From Acidimicrobiia bacterium (GTDB lineage: Bacteria; Actinomycetota; Acidimicrobiia; Acidimicrobiales; Aldehydirespiratoraceae): DNA of 48,817 nucleotides. Below the pieces are notes generated by a model. That model worked only from the letters and a program-made list of their open reading frames with translations. It had not been told where the DNA came from and did no database searches. Position numbers and translations under genes: made by a program. Shown here piece after piece: positions 27,062 through 35,021 of the stretch (the stretch's first letter is position 1; each line of letters opens with the position of its first letter). The stretch covers positions 1 through 48,817 of the forward strand of contig JAGWAO010000002.1 of assembly GCA_021296315.1 (NCBI GenBank). The letters run 5' to 3'.

Positions 27062-28656
27062 CAGCAGTACCCGAGCTCACGGCAGACGGAGACTTGCTCC
27101 TCGTGCTCCTCCAGCGTGCGGTGGAAGTGGTGGGCGCCTCGCACCCCTCCCTCATCGGTGCGAACGTAGAACAGCCAGTCGCCGTCGACGGGCTGAAGCG
27201 CAGCCATCAGCGACGCCTCGCCCGGCGCCGATATCGGCGTGGGGGGCAGGCCCGTGACCACCCGAGTGTTCCAGGGCGACTCCAGGCGGATGTCGGCGGA
27301 GGTGAGATCGGCACACGACTTGGCCGCGGCGTAGCAGGCGGTGGCGTCGATGTCGAGGCGCATGCCCTCAGCCAGCCGGTTGTAGATCACCCGGGAGATC
27401 TTGGCCCGGTCCTCGGACACCAGAGCCTCCTCCTCGATGAGGCTGGCCACGATGATCAACTCATAGGGCACCAGACCCAATTCGACGATGTCGGGATGGA
27501 GACCGGGATCCTCCAGCAGACGAGCGAAACGGCGATCGAACTCGTCGGAGAGGCGCAGCAGGAAACCGTGCTCGTCGGCGAGGTCATCGGCGTTGATGTC
27601 GTAGGTGGCCGGGAAGAGCATGCCTTCGAGGCTCCTTACCGGCGCTTCGTCGGGCAGGTAGGACGCCTCCCGCACCAGCGAGATGTAGGCCGCCTCCAGG
27701 TCCTCCCACTCGAAGGCGGGATTCTCCTCCATGAGGCGCAGGGCCATCTCGCTCCAGCGAAGGCCCTCGGGAATGCGTACGAGTTCGAAGACCTCACGCT
27801 CCGGTCCGGCCCCAAACACTGTGCGTACCGAGGCGAAGTCCATGTTCTCATAGAGGATGTAGTCGCCGGCCTCCACGGCCACCACCGTGTCGCATCCCAG
27901 GAAACCGGTGATGGTCAGCTCGCCGTCGCAGCGCAGCCAGTAGCGGAAGACGGTGGCGTTGGATATGACTCCCGCATTCTGGAGCTCCCCGGCGATCTCG
28001 TTGACGGAGGCTCCCTGGGGAATGGTCAACTCGACCGCCGCGCCCGGCAGCCCCTCCGGGGTGATCTGAGCGTCCACCCAGCCGTAGATTCGCCCCCGAG
28101 CCCACCCGACGGCCAGCACCACCACCACCACCAGCACCACCAAGCGGACGAACCCGCCCCAGAAGGGGCGGTAGCGCACCCAGTTGCGGTCGTCGGCGTC
28201 GTAGACGGGATCGACAAAGGGGTCGTCGCCGAGTTCCTCCTCCACCACCACCATCGCGCCCTGATCGACAGTCGACCAGCCGGCCCGAGACGAGACGGCA
28301 GGCTGCTGATCGCGACGGGCCGCCTTGCGGGCCGTCTTCCGGTAGGAGCGCTGGGCGCGGTGCGCAGAACGCTTAGGCCGGCGATCGCGACGGTTCTTGG
28401 GAGGCTTGGGGGGCCTGGTACGGCGGACGGCAGGCCCAGGTGACGCAACCGGACCGGCAGGATCGGCGGCGCGTGGGCGCGGGGCAGCCGAGGTCCGCGA
28501 GGCGGCAGCCTTCGGACGGGCAGCCTTCGGACGGGCAGCCTTCGGACGGGCAACCTTCGGACGGGCAGCCTTCGGACGGGCTCCGCCATCGGGGCGTCCG
28601 GTGATGAAGTCCGACAGCTTCGACGGGCGTCGAGCGCCCTGACCGCGGTCAGCCAC
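27061..28656 (-). CDS. mltG: Endolytic murein transglycosylase MltG (YceG-like)
   Basis: Inner-membrane enzyme cutting nascent glycan strands. About 531 residues from a GTG at 28656, overlapping the ruvX stop; a TTG at 28674 is possible. Layout: a long basic, disordered cytoplasmic N-terminus including five RPKAA repeats, one membrane segment at about 169-186, then the LysM-like and YceG domains. The catalytic Glu is in IIVASLIEEEAL (about residue 408); IVYNRL-like ISRVIYNRLAEGM and NTRVVTGLPPTPISAPG are signature motifs. The ruvX-mltG-aroE order is conserved. Confidence 0.92.
   Translation of the reverse strand: MADRGQGARRPSKLSDFITGRPDGGARPKAARPKVARPKAARPKAARPKAAASRTSAAPRPRAADPAGPVASPGPAVRRTRPPKPPKNRRDRRPKRSAHRAQRSYRKTARKAARRDQQPAVSSRAGWSTVDQGAMVVVEEELGDDPFVDPVYDADDRNWVRYRPFWGGFVRLVVLVVVVVLAVGWARGRIYGWVDAQITPEGLPGAAVELTIPQGASVNEIAGELQNAGVISNATVFRYWLRCDGELTITGFLGCDTVVAVEAGDYILYENMDFASVRTVFGAGPEREVFELVRIPEGLRWSEMALRLMEENPAFEWEDLEAAYISLVREASYLPDEAPVRSLEGMLFPATYDINADDLADEHGFLLRLSDEFDRRFARLLEDPGLHPDIVELGLVPYELIIVASLIEEEALVSEDRAKISRVIYNRLAEGMRLDIDATACYAAAKSCADLTSADIRLESPWNTRVVTGLPPTPISAPGEASLMAALQPVDGDWLFYVRTDEGGVRGAHHFHRTLEEHEEQVSVCRELGYC
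28507..28581 (-). repeat. 15-bp in-frame repeat, five copies, in mltG
   Basis: Five 15-bp units encode ARPKA/V repeats in the cytoplasmic tail of MltG. Such basic Ala-Lys-Pro tracts are common in disordered regions of GC-rich genomes. Confidence 0.85.
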
Positions 28657-29071
28657 CGGGCATACCGGCGTCAAGCCAGGACTGAAGCATCACCGCGGCC
28701 GCCACCTGGTCGACAACACCCCGCCTTTGCGGCCCCTTCATCTGCTGCTCCATGAGGCTCCGTTCCGCGATGACCGTGGTCAGCCGTTCATCGTAGGAAA
28801 CAACCGGCACGGCCAGGAGACGCCCGAGCCGGTCTATCTCGGCGCGAGCCGCCCGGGCGGCCGGACCCTCCGAACCGTCGAGCGAAATGGGCAGCCCGAC
28901 CACCACGATCTCGACCTGCCACTGGCTCAGGAGATCGACGATGGCCTGCACGTCCCGATCGGGATCGCCGGTGCGCACGAGGGTCTCGACCGGAGTCGCC
29001 ACCGTCCCGGCCGAGTCGCACACCGCCACACCGACCCGGCGCTCGCCCAGATCGAGCCCTAGGGCCCGCAC
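28649..29071 (-). CDS. ruvX: RuvX/YqgF-family RNase H-fold nuclease
   Basis: Putative Holliday-junction resolvase, with a role in 16S rRNA processing in some bacteria. 140 residues from a GTG at 29071 (MRALGLDLGERRVGVAV). The acidic residue in LGLDLG, the VVGLPISLDGSEG strand, SYDERLTT and the C-terminal VDQVAAAVMLQSWLD (final Asp) match the family. A longer frame begins at 29164 inside repeat family A and would add a repeat-coded peptide (ARAARERSEQERE); the GTG is preferred because it matches the family start. No Shine-Dalgarno is visible. Confidence 0.88.
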   Translation of the reverse strand: MRALGLDLGERRVGVAVCDSAGTVATPVETLVRTGDPDRDVQAIVDLLSQWQVEIVVVGLPISLDGSEGPAARAARAEIDRLGRLLAVPVVSYDERLTTVIAERSLMEQQMKGPQRRGVVDQVAAAVMLQSWLDAGMPGG

Positions 29072-29099
29072 TTTCAGAACATCCGCGGGTTTGTGAAAC

Positions 29100-29223
29100 C
29101 GCCTCGCGGTGAGGCGTAGCGTCTCCCGCTCTTGTTCGCTGCGCTCACGGGCCGCTCGGGCCACGGCCTAGCTAAGCGGCCGGCGAGGACCCTCATGGGA
29201 TGCGACCCGTCCGCTCGGCCTCT
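29100..29223 (-). repeat. Repeat family A, copy across the alaS end and ruvX upstream region
   Basis: Minus strand: AGAGGCCGAGCGG (29211-29223), a variable segment, then the core with CCCGTGAGCGCAGCGAAC and GAGCGGGAGACG, and CCTCACCGCGAGGCGG shared with other copies. The first part is translated as the last residues of AlaS (PEAERTGRIP) and contains its stop. Confidence 0.8.
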
Positions 29224-31799
29224 GGCGCAATTCCAGCCGCGGCCCGTGCCAGCTCGAGGGCCTCGTCCAGACGGTCGGCGTCCCTGCCCCCGGCAACGCA
29301 AAGGTCGGCCGCGGACCGACCTCCGCCACCGATCGTCTTCTTGGCGTCACCGATGAGTTCGCCGGCGTGGAAATCGCCGCCCTCGGTTGCCGCCGCGGCC
29401 AGGGCTGCTCCTCCCGAGTCGAGCGCAGTGCCCAGCACCACGGCCTTCACGCCGTCGATGTCGCGTATCGACACCGCCAGGTCGCGCAGGCCGTCGCGGC
29501 CGACGTCATCGACCCGGGCCACCACCACGCCCTCCACTGCCGTTGCCGCCAGCTCCGGCGCCCGGCTCAGTGCCAACCGGCGTCTCAACTCGGCGACCTC
29601 GGTCCGCAGGGCCTTGGTCTCGCTCTGTCGCTTGGCCACACCGTCGGCCAGCTCAGCCGAGGGGACTCCCAGCGAGCGGGCCACGTCGTCTATGCGCGAC
29701 TGCTGGTCGCGCAGCAGGGTGAGCGTGTCGTGACCGGTGATGGCCTCCAACCTGCGCATGTTGGCGCCGATCGACGCCTCCGAAGTGATGTGGAACGCGC
29801 CGATGTCACCGAGGGCCCGCACATGGGTGCCACCGCACAGCTCCACCGAGTGGCGCCCGGCCTCCAGCACCCGCACCATGTCGCCGTACTTCTCGCCGAA
29901 GAAGGCGATGGCGCCGATCTGTTGGGCGTGGTCGAAGGTGGTCTCGTAGTGGCGGCACGACTCGTTGTCGAGCACCTCGGAGTTGACGATGTCCTCCACT
30001 TCGGTGATCTGCTCGGCCGTAAGGGCTTCGTAGTGGCTGAAGTCGAAGCGGAGACGGTCGGGGCCGACCCAGGATCCCTGCTGCTTGACGTGGTCTCCAA
30101 GAACCTCTCTCAGCGCCCAGTGCAGGATGTGGGTGGCGGTGTGGTTGCGCCTGATGCCGGCCCTGCGCTCGGCGTCCACCGCCGCGGTGACTTCGTCGCC
30201 GACGCGCAGTCCCCCGTCGATCGCCTCGACTATGTGGACGTGAAGGTCGGGCACTCCGTAGACGGTGTCGACGACACGCACCCGGGCACCGGTCGCCTCG
30301 CATGAGATCTCGCCGGTGTCTCCGATCTGACCACCGCTCTCTGCATAGAACGGTGTGCGGTCCAGCACTACCCGGCCGTCCGCGGCGTACAGCACCCGTC
30401 CGACCGTCGTCAGCTCGGCCCGGCCGCAGAACTCGGTGGGTCCTGTCGCTGAGAACAGCGCCACGAACGGGGCCACATCGTCGGTGGCGGCCACCGAGCG
30501 GGCGCTGCGGGCCCGCTCCTGCTGCTTGGACATCGCCGCCGCGAAGCCTTCGGTGTCCACCTCCACGCCCCTCTCGGCCGCGATCTCGACGGTGACCTCG
30601 AGGGGGAAGCCGTAGGTGTCGTGCAACAGGAAAGCGACCTCGCCATCGATCGGCTGGCCGGGGTCGAGAGCCTCCAGACGACTATCGAGGATGGCCTGCC
30701 CGGTGCGCAGCGTCTGGTGGAAGCGCCGCTCCTCGCGGTCGATCACATCGCGCACGTAGCCGTGGTTGCGAGCCAGGTCGGGGTAGGCCTCGCCCATCAC
30801 CTCCACGACCGCGTCGACCATGCCGCCCATCACGGGCACCTCGACACCCAGCAGGTAGGCATGGCGCACGGCTCGCCGGATGATGCGCCGCAGCACGTAG
30901 CCGCGGTCCTCGTTGGAGGGAAACACCCCGTCGCTGACGAGCAGCGATGTGGAGCGGGCGTGGTCGGCCAGTATGCGAAGCGACACATCGCGAGGCTCGG
31001 ACTCGCCCAGTTTGGCGCCGGCGAGGCGCTGGGCCGCGTCGAGCAAGGCGACGAACTCGTCGGTCTCCCACACCGAGTCCACGCCCTGAAGCACGGCCAC
31101 GGTTCGCTCCAGGCCCAGGCCGGTGTCGATCGAGGGTTTGGGCAGCGGGATCTCGGTGCCGTCGGGGGTGCTCTCGAACTGCATGAACACCAGGTTCCAG
31201 ACCTCTACGAAGCGCTCCTCGCCGCCGTGGGCCGGGCCTCCGTCGGGCCCGTAGTCGGGCCCCTTGTCCCAGAAGATCTCCGAGCACGGCCCGCAGGGGC
31301 CCACGTCGGCCATGCGCCAGTAGTTGTCCTCGCCCAGCCGCTGGATCCTCTCGGCGGGGACGCCGACCTCGTCGCGCCATATGGCCTCGGCCTCGTCGTC
31401 GCTGTGGTGGACCGTCACCCACAGCCGCTCGGGATCGAGGCCGAGCACACCGGTCACGAGTTCCCAGGCCCAGGCGCAGGCATCGGACTTGAAGTAGTCG
31501 CCGAAGCTGAAGTTGCCGAGCATCTCGAAGAAGGTCAGGTGACGGGACGTGCGCCCAATCTCGTCGAGGTCGTTGTGCTTGCCCCCGGCCCGAACGCACT
31601 TCTGGACGGTGACGGCCCTCGAGAACGGGGCCTGCTGCTCGCCAGTGAAGTACGTCTTGAACGGCACCATTCCCGCCACGGTGAACAGCAGCGTGGGGTC
31701 GTGGGGGATCAGGCTGGCCGACGGGTGATGGGTGTGGCCCCGCTCGACGAAGAAATCGACGAAGGCTCTGCGGACCTCGGCCGCGGTCATCGACTTCAT
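29193..31799 (-). CDS. alaS: Alanyl-tRNA synthetase
   Basis: 868 residues, full length: class II catalytic core (FTVAGMVPFKTYF, SRAVTVQKCVRAGGKHNDLD), tRNA-recognition domain, editing domain with zinc ligands His553 and His557 (HTATHILH) and Cys655/His659 (CGGTHV), and a C-Ala domain ending GGRDADRLDEALELARAAAG. The final ten residues (PEAERTGRIP) come from repeat family A. The ATG overlaps the stop of the preceding small gene as ATGA. No T-box leader is expected or seen within the operon. Confidence 0.97.
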   Translation of the reverse strand: MKSMTAAEVRRAFVDFFVERGHTHHPSASLIPHDPTLLFTVAGMVPFKTYFTGEQQAPFSRAVTVQKCVRAGGKHNDLDEIGRTSRHLTFFEMLGNFSFGDYFKSDACAWAWELVTGVLGLDPERLWVTVHHSDDEAEAIWRDEVGVPAERIQRLGEDNYWRMADVGPCGPCSEIFWDKGPDYGPDGGPAHGGEERFVEVWNLVFMQFESTPDGTEIPLPKPSIDTGLGLERTVAVLQGVDSVWETDEFVALLDAAQRLAGAKLGESEPRDVSLRILADHARSTSLLVSDGVFPSNEDRGYVLRRIIRRAVRHAYLLGVEVPVMGGMVDAVVEVMGEAYPDLARNHGYVRDVIDREERRFHQTLRTGQAILDSRLEALDPGQPIDGEVAFLLHDTYGFPLEVTVEIAAERGVEVDTEGFAAAMSKQQERARSARSVAATDDVAPFVALFSATGPTEFCGRAELTTVGRVLYAADGRVVLDRTPFYAESGGQIGDTGEISCEATGARVRVVDTVYGVPDLHVHIVEAIDGGLRVGDEVTAAVDAERRAGIRRNHTATHILHWALREVLGDHVKQQGSWVGPDRLRFDFSHYEALTAEQITEVEDIVNSEVLDNESCRHYETTFDHAQQIGAIAFFGEKYGDMVRVLEAGRHSVELCGGTHVRALGDIGAFHITSEASIGANMRRLEAITGHDTLTLLRDQQSRIDDVARSLGVPSAELADGVAKRQSETKALRTEVAELRRRLALSRAPELAATAVEGVVVARVDDVGRDGLRDLAVSIRDIDGVKAVVLGTALDSGGAALAAAATEGGDFHAGELIGDAKKTIGGGGRSAADLCVAGGRDADRLDEALELARAAAGIAPEAERTGRIP

Positions 31800-32131
31800 G
31801 GCCGATCGGTTCCGGTGGTGGACCCGTTGTCGTCGGGCGAGGGTTCGTCACCGGTCAGCTCGGACTCGGCCCGGCGCATGGCCTCGCGTCCCTCGGCCAC
31901 GGCTTGGCGGACGTCGTCGGCGACGCGCCGAGCCTCGCGCCCGATATTCCTGGCGCTGTCGAACGCGGTCTCCCGGACCCGGCTGGCGGCCTGCTGGGAC
32001 CGTTCGGCCACGACGTTGCGGACGTTGGCGGGCGCGTAGCGCTGCGCGGCCTCACGGGCCTTGCTGCGCAGCCAGGCCGCGGTGCCGAGACCGGCCACAT
32101 AGCCCGCTCCCAGCCACCACACCCGCCTCAT
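31796..32131 (-). CDS. Small membrane-anchored hypothetical protein
   Basis: 111 residues. An N-terminal hydrophobic stretch (VWWLGAGYVAGLGTAAWL) is followed by a charged, helical, probably coiled region rich in Arg, Ala and Glu (VVAERSQQAASRVRET, REARRVADDVRQAVAEGREAMRR) and an acidic tail. No family is recognised. The start overlaps the DUF948-like gene and the stop overlaps alaS, both as ATGA. Unknown proteins of this shape commonly lie beside alaS in actinobacteria. The start is fixed by the overlap; the longer upstream frame is antisense-like. Confidence 0.65.
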   Translation of the reverse strand: MRRVWWLGAGYVAGLGTAAWLRSKAREAAQRYAPANVRNVVAERSQQAASRVRETAFDSARNIGREARRVADDVRQAVAEGREAMRRAESELTGDEPSPDDNGSTTGTDRP

Positions 32132-32694
32132 CGCCGCCGCCTCCTGGTCCGGGTCCGCCCGGTGTTCCCGGAGTGGCTGGGCCGGGTCGCGGCGGGACGG
32201 CTGGCGGCCGCAGCCTCCGCCGTGGTCGAGATCTCTCGGGCGGGAGCCGAGCTGTCTCCGGTCGCCTCGACGGTGGTCGAGACCTCTCGGGCGGCGGCTG
32301 CGCTGTCGTTGGCGGCCAGGTCGAGGGACCGGCGATGGCGGCGGCGCTCTCTCAGGCGCCGGCCGGCCTGGCCCGCCCCCGACACCAGCGACAGACCCTT
32401 GATCAGCGGCGGAGCGAAGGCCCGGTAGGTCAGGCGGCTGGCATGGTCCGCGGTGGCGGCGATGCGCTCGGCCCGCCCGATCACCCGGTCCACCCGATGA
32501 AGTTCGGCGTCGGCCTTGGTGACGGTTGTGCGGAGATCGTCGACCATGGGCAGCGCCGAGTCCCGCAGGTCGTCGACCACGTCGCGCAACTCGCGCATGG
32601 TCCTCACCAGCGACACCACCGCCACCGTCAGCACGACCACCGTCGCCAGGCAGACGACGGTCACGATCACGGCGGCCAGGTCGACAGCGCTCAC
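32128..32694 (-). CDS. DUF948-like membrane protein
   Basis: 188 residues. An N-terminal transmembrane helix (VIVTVVCLATVVVLTVAVV) is followed by a predicted coiled region typical of DUF948 proteins (RTMRELRDVVDDLRDSALP), then a basic, low-complexity Ala/Thr/Arg tail ending RTRTRRRRR. Function unknown; related proteins are thought to organise at the membrane. GTG start with TATCTT 6 nt upstream, leaderless type. It overlaps the following small gene, with which it presumably acts. Confidence 0.75.
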   Translation of the reverse strand: MSAVDLAAVIVTVVCLATVVVLTVAVVSLVRTMRELRDVVDDLRDSALPMVDDLRTTVTKADAELHRVDRVIGRAERIAATADHASRLTYRAFAPPLIKGLSLVSGAGQAGRRLRERRRHRRSLDLAANDSAAAAREVSTTVEATGDSSAPAREISTTAEAAAASRPAATRPSHSGNTGRTRTRRRRR

Positions 32695-32700
32695 GCAGCC

Positions 32701-32706
32701 AAGATA
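32701..32706 (-). promoter_or_regulatory. -10-like hexamer TATCTT of the DUF948-like gene
   Basis: CCGGTATCTTGG with a 6-nt spacer to the GTG (32694). It lies just downstream of a repeat family A copy and would start transcription of the DUF948-like gene, the small gene and alaS. Confidence 0.4.
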
Positions 32707-32741
32707 CCGGCAAGCCAGTGGGCCGAGAGCGGGCCCGCCTT

Positions 32742-32888
32742 AGAGGCCGAGCGAGTAGGCGATGCCGTCCCGCGGCACCGGGTTGTGTTGCCCGCTCTTG
32801 TTCGCTGCGCTCACCGGCTGCTCGGGCCACGGCCTCGCCGGGTGCCTCGCCATGATCCTGATGGATTGCCGCCTACCCGCTCGGCCTC
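32742..32888 (-). repeat. Repeat family A, copy with inverted terminal repeats, between rarA and the DUF948-like gene
   Basis: The best-bounded copy (147 bp). The two ends are inverted repeats over about 20 bases: GAGGCCGAGCGAGTAGGCG on the plus strand at the left, and GAGGCCGAGCGGGTAGGCG on the minus strand at the right. The core between them (GCGAGGCCGTGGCCCGAGC ... GTGAGCGCAGCGAACAAGAG) reads on the minus strand. It fills nearly all of the 198-bp intergenic gap and has no coding capacity. Confidence 0.85.
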
Positions 32889-32892
32889 CTCG

Positions 32893-34245
32893 CTATCCGC
32901 CGCAGTGTCGCGGTCCTGATGGGCCGGCTGGAGGCGCCCCGGGCCGGCGCTTGGCCAGGTCGGCCTCAGAACCGTGGTCGGAGGGCTCGTAGTACACGTT
33001 GCCGGCGACCTCGGCCGGGCGGTGCTGCTGGGTGACCCAGCCGTCGGGATCGTCGTGGGGGTAGCGGTACCCGTCTCCGTGGCCGAGGGATTTCGCCCCC
33101 TGGTAGTGGGCGTCGCGCAGGTGCATGGGCACCTCGCCCGTCCCCGCGGTCCGGGCGTCGGCCGCGGCCCGGCCCAGGGCCACCGTCACCCGGTTGGACT
33201 TCGGCGCAGTGGCCAGCCGCACCACCGCGTGGGCCAGGTTGAGCTGGGCCTCGGGCAAGCCGACGTACTCCACCGCCCGGGCCGCGGCATCGGCCACCAG
33301 CAGCGCTCCGTCGTCGGCCAGACCGATGTCCTCGGATGCCAGGATCACCAGCCTGCGGGCGATGAAGCGGGGATCCTCACCGGCCTCCAGCATGCGGGCC
33401 AGCCAGTAGAGCCCCGCGTCGGCGTCGGATCCCCGAATGCTCTTGATGAAGGCGCTGATCACGTCGTAGTGGCCGTCGCGGCCGTACCGCACCGCCTTGG
33501 CGTCGGCGGCCGCCTCGGCGTCGGCCAGCGTCACCTGGACCGGTTCGGCCGGTCCGGGGCCGGGCTCGGCTCCAGTTCGGCGACCGGCCAGCGCCACCGC
33601 CACTTCTATGCCGGTCAGGGCGTGGCGTCCGTCGCCGCCGCTGCGGGCCGCGAGATGGTCTACGGCGTCATCGTCGGCGGTGGCCTGCTCGGCGGCCAGG
33701 CCGCGGCGCACCAGTTCGACCAGCGACGCATCGTCCAGCGGGTGCAGGCGGAACAGGGTCGAGCGCGACATCAGCGGCGGGTTCACCTCGAAGTGCGGGT
33801 TCTCGGTAGTTGCGCCGATCAGCACGATCAAGCCGTCCTCCACCGCGGGCAACAGGGCGTCCTGCTGGGCCTTGTTGAAGCGGTGGACCTCGTCGAGGAA
33901 CAGGATCGTGCCGGTGCCGTGGACGCCGAGTCGGTCCCGGGCCCGGTCGATCACGCCTCTTACATCCTTGACCCCGGCGGTCACCGCGGAGAGTTCCTCG
34001 AACGCCTTGGCGGTGGTGAGGGCGACCACCCGGGCCAGTGTCGTCTTGCCCGTGCCCGGCGGGCCCCAAAGGATCACCGACGACAGCCGGTCGGCTTCGA
34101 TCAACTCCCGCAGGGGCCGCCCCGATCCCACCAAGTGGTCCTGGCCGACGATCTCGTCGAGAGTGCGGGGCCGCAACCGGGCCGCCAGCGGCGCCCGCCC
34201 TCTCAAGCGCTCAGCCGCAGCCGCATCGAACAGGTCAGGTGCCAC
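32893..34245 (-). CDS. rarA: Replication-associated recombination protein RarA (MgsA)
   Basis: AAA+ ATPase acting at stalled forks. 450 residues: N-terminal RPRTLDEIVGQDHLVG, Walker A GPPGTGKTT at 61-69, Walker B with DEVHRF at 118-123, GATTENPHFEVNPPL (sensor 1), and the C-terminal tetramerisation domain with SIRGSDADAGLYWLARML and YPHDDPDGWVTQQ. GTG start with TAGGGT 6 nt upstream. It differs from clamp loaders by the long C-terminal MgsA domain. Confidence 0.95.
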   Translation of the reverse strand: MAPDLFDAAAAERLRGRAPLAARLRPRTLDEIVGQDHLVGSGRPLRELIEADRLSSVILWGPPGTGKTTLARVVALTTAKAFEELSAVTAGVKDVRGVIDRARDRLGVHGTGTILFLDEVHRFNKAQQDALLPAVEDGLIVLIGATTENPHFEVNPPLMSRSTLFRLHPLDDASLVELVRRGLAAEQATADDDAVDHLAARSGGDGRHALTGIEVAVALAGRRTGAEPGPGPAEPVQVTLADAEAAADAKAVRYGRDGHYDVISAFIKSIRGSDADAGLYWLARMLEAGEDPRFIARRLVILASEDIGLADDGALLVADAAARAVEYVGLPEAQLNLAHAVVRLATAPKSNRVTVALGRAAADARTAGTGEVPMHLRDAHYQGAKSLGHGDGYRYPHDDPDGWVTQQHRPAEVAGNVYYEPSDHGSEADLAKRRPGAPPAGPSGPRHCGG

Positions 34246-34251
34246 CCCTCG

Positions 34252-34257
34252 ACCCTA
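34252..34257 (-). promoter_or_regulatory. -10-like hexamer TAGGGT of rarA
   Basis: GCGTAGGGTCG with a 6-nt spacer to the rarA GTG (34245). It is divergent from the vapBC promoter about 75 bp away. Confidence 0.4.
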
Positions 34258-34304
34258 CGCGCCATGGATGACGGATGGCTCTCTCCAAGACTCCACCGAC
34301 GGTG

Positions 34305-34335
34305 GTATATCCGATTCTGGATCTATTGGATATAC
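34305..34335 (+). promoter_or_regulatory. Operator of the second vapBC module
   Basis: Perfect 8-bp inverted repeat GTATATCC (34305-34312) and GGATATAC (34328-34335) with a 15-bp spacer. The right arm overlaps TATACT (34331-34336), which lies 6 nt before the vapB GTG and is the likely -10 of a leaderless mRNA. Confidence 0.65.
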
Positions 34336-34342
34336 TGATGAG

Positions 34343-34549
34343 GTGACCAAACGCCTTGTCGACATTGACGACGATCTCCTTGAGCAGGTTCGCGAGATGA
34401 CCGGAGCGGCCACGATGAAGGAGGCTGTGAACGGCGCGCTGCAACATGTGGTCGACTTCGAACTCCGGCTGGAGCATGTGCGTCGCCTCATCACGCTTGA
34501 AGGAATGGACCTCGCCGACGAGCAGATCATGCGCGACGCATGGCGGTGA
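34343..34549 (+). CDS. vapB: VapB-family antitoxin
   Basis: 68 residues from a GTG at 34343: TKRLVDIDDDLLEQVREMTG, then ATMKEAVNGALQHVV, the ribbon-helix-helix pattern of VapB antitoxins, followed by a toxin-wrapping tail ending IMRDAWR. Overlaps vapC by 10 bp. A much longer open frame upstream is antisense to rarA and is not used. The AT-rich promoter contrasts with the surroundings, typical of mobile toxin-antitoxin modules. Confidence 0.85.
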   Translation: MTKRLVDIDDDLLEQVREMTGAATMKEAVNGALQHVVDFELRLEHVRRLITLEGMDLADEQIMRDAWR

Positions 34550-34956
34550 GCCCCAGCTACCTGGCCGACAAGAGCGCTCTGGCAAGGATGACGCATGCCG
34601 CGGTGGCCGAGCGGCTCGCTCCCCTCATCTTCGCTGGACAGGTCGCCACCTGTGCTGCTATCGACCTCGAGGTTCTGTACAGCGCCCGCTCGCTTCGCGA
34701 CTACGAGCAAGTCCTGGCAGGGAGGCGCTCCCTCCCCACGCTGCCGATGACCGAGACGGTCGCATCCCGAGCTCTCGACGTGCAGCACTTGCTGGCCCGT
34801 CGCGGCCAGCACCGCGTGCCCGTGCCGGACCTGTTGATAGCGGCCACGGCCGAGGTCAACCACGTATCAGTCATCCACTACGACGCCGATTACGACAGGA
34901 TCGCCGAAGTCAGCGGGCAGCACACCGAGTGGGTGGTCCCGCGCGGCTCCATCTGA
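34540..34956 (+). CDS. vapC: PIN-domain ribonuclease toxin, VapC family
   Basis: 138 residues. Active-site acids: Asp10 (YLADKSALARM), Glu44 (AIDLEVLYSAR), Asp97 (VPVPDLLIAATAE) and Asp115 (VIHYDADYDRI). The ATG lies inside the last codons of vapB, so translation is coupled. It converges with aspS; the 65-bp gap holds a GC-rich GCCGC-CGAT-GCGGC hairpin without a T-run. The target RNA is unknown. It is not closely similar to the module at 20.8 kb (shorter N-terminus, different C-terminus). Confidence 0.92.
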   Translation: MAVSPSYLADKSALARMTHAAVAERLAPLIFAGQVATCAAIDLEVLYSARSLRDYEQVLAGRRSLPTLPMTETVASRALDVQHLLARRGQHRVPVPDLLIAATAEVNHVSVIHYDADYDRIAEVSGQHTEWVVPRGSI

Positions 34957-35021
34957 CCGCCGCCGATGCGGCGCCGAAATCGCGGACCCGTCCGACCCCG
35001 GATCAGTCCAGCGGCAGAGTG

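Noticed and set aside
34957-35021. GCCGC-CGAT-GCGGC hairpin after vapC as a terminator
   Set aside because: A five-pair stem without a T-tract; common by chance at this GC content.
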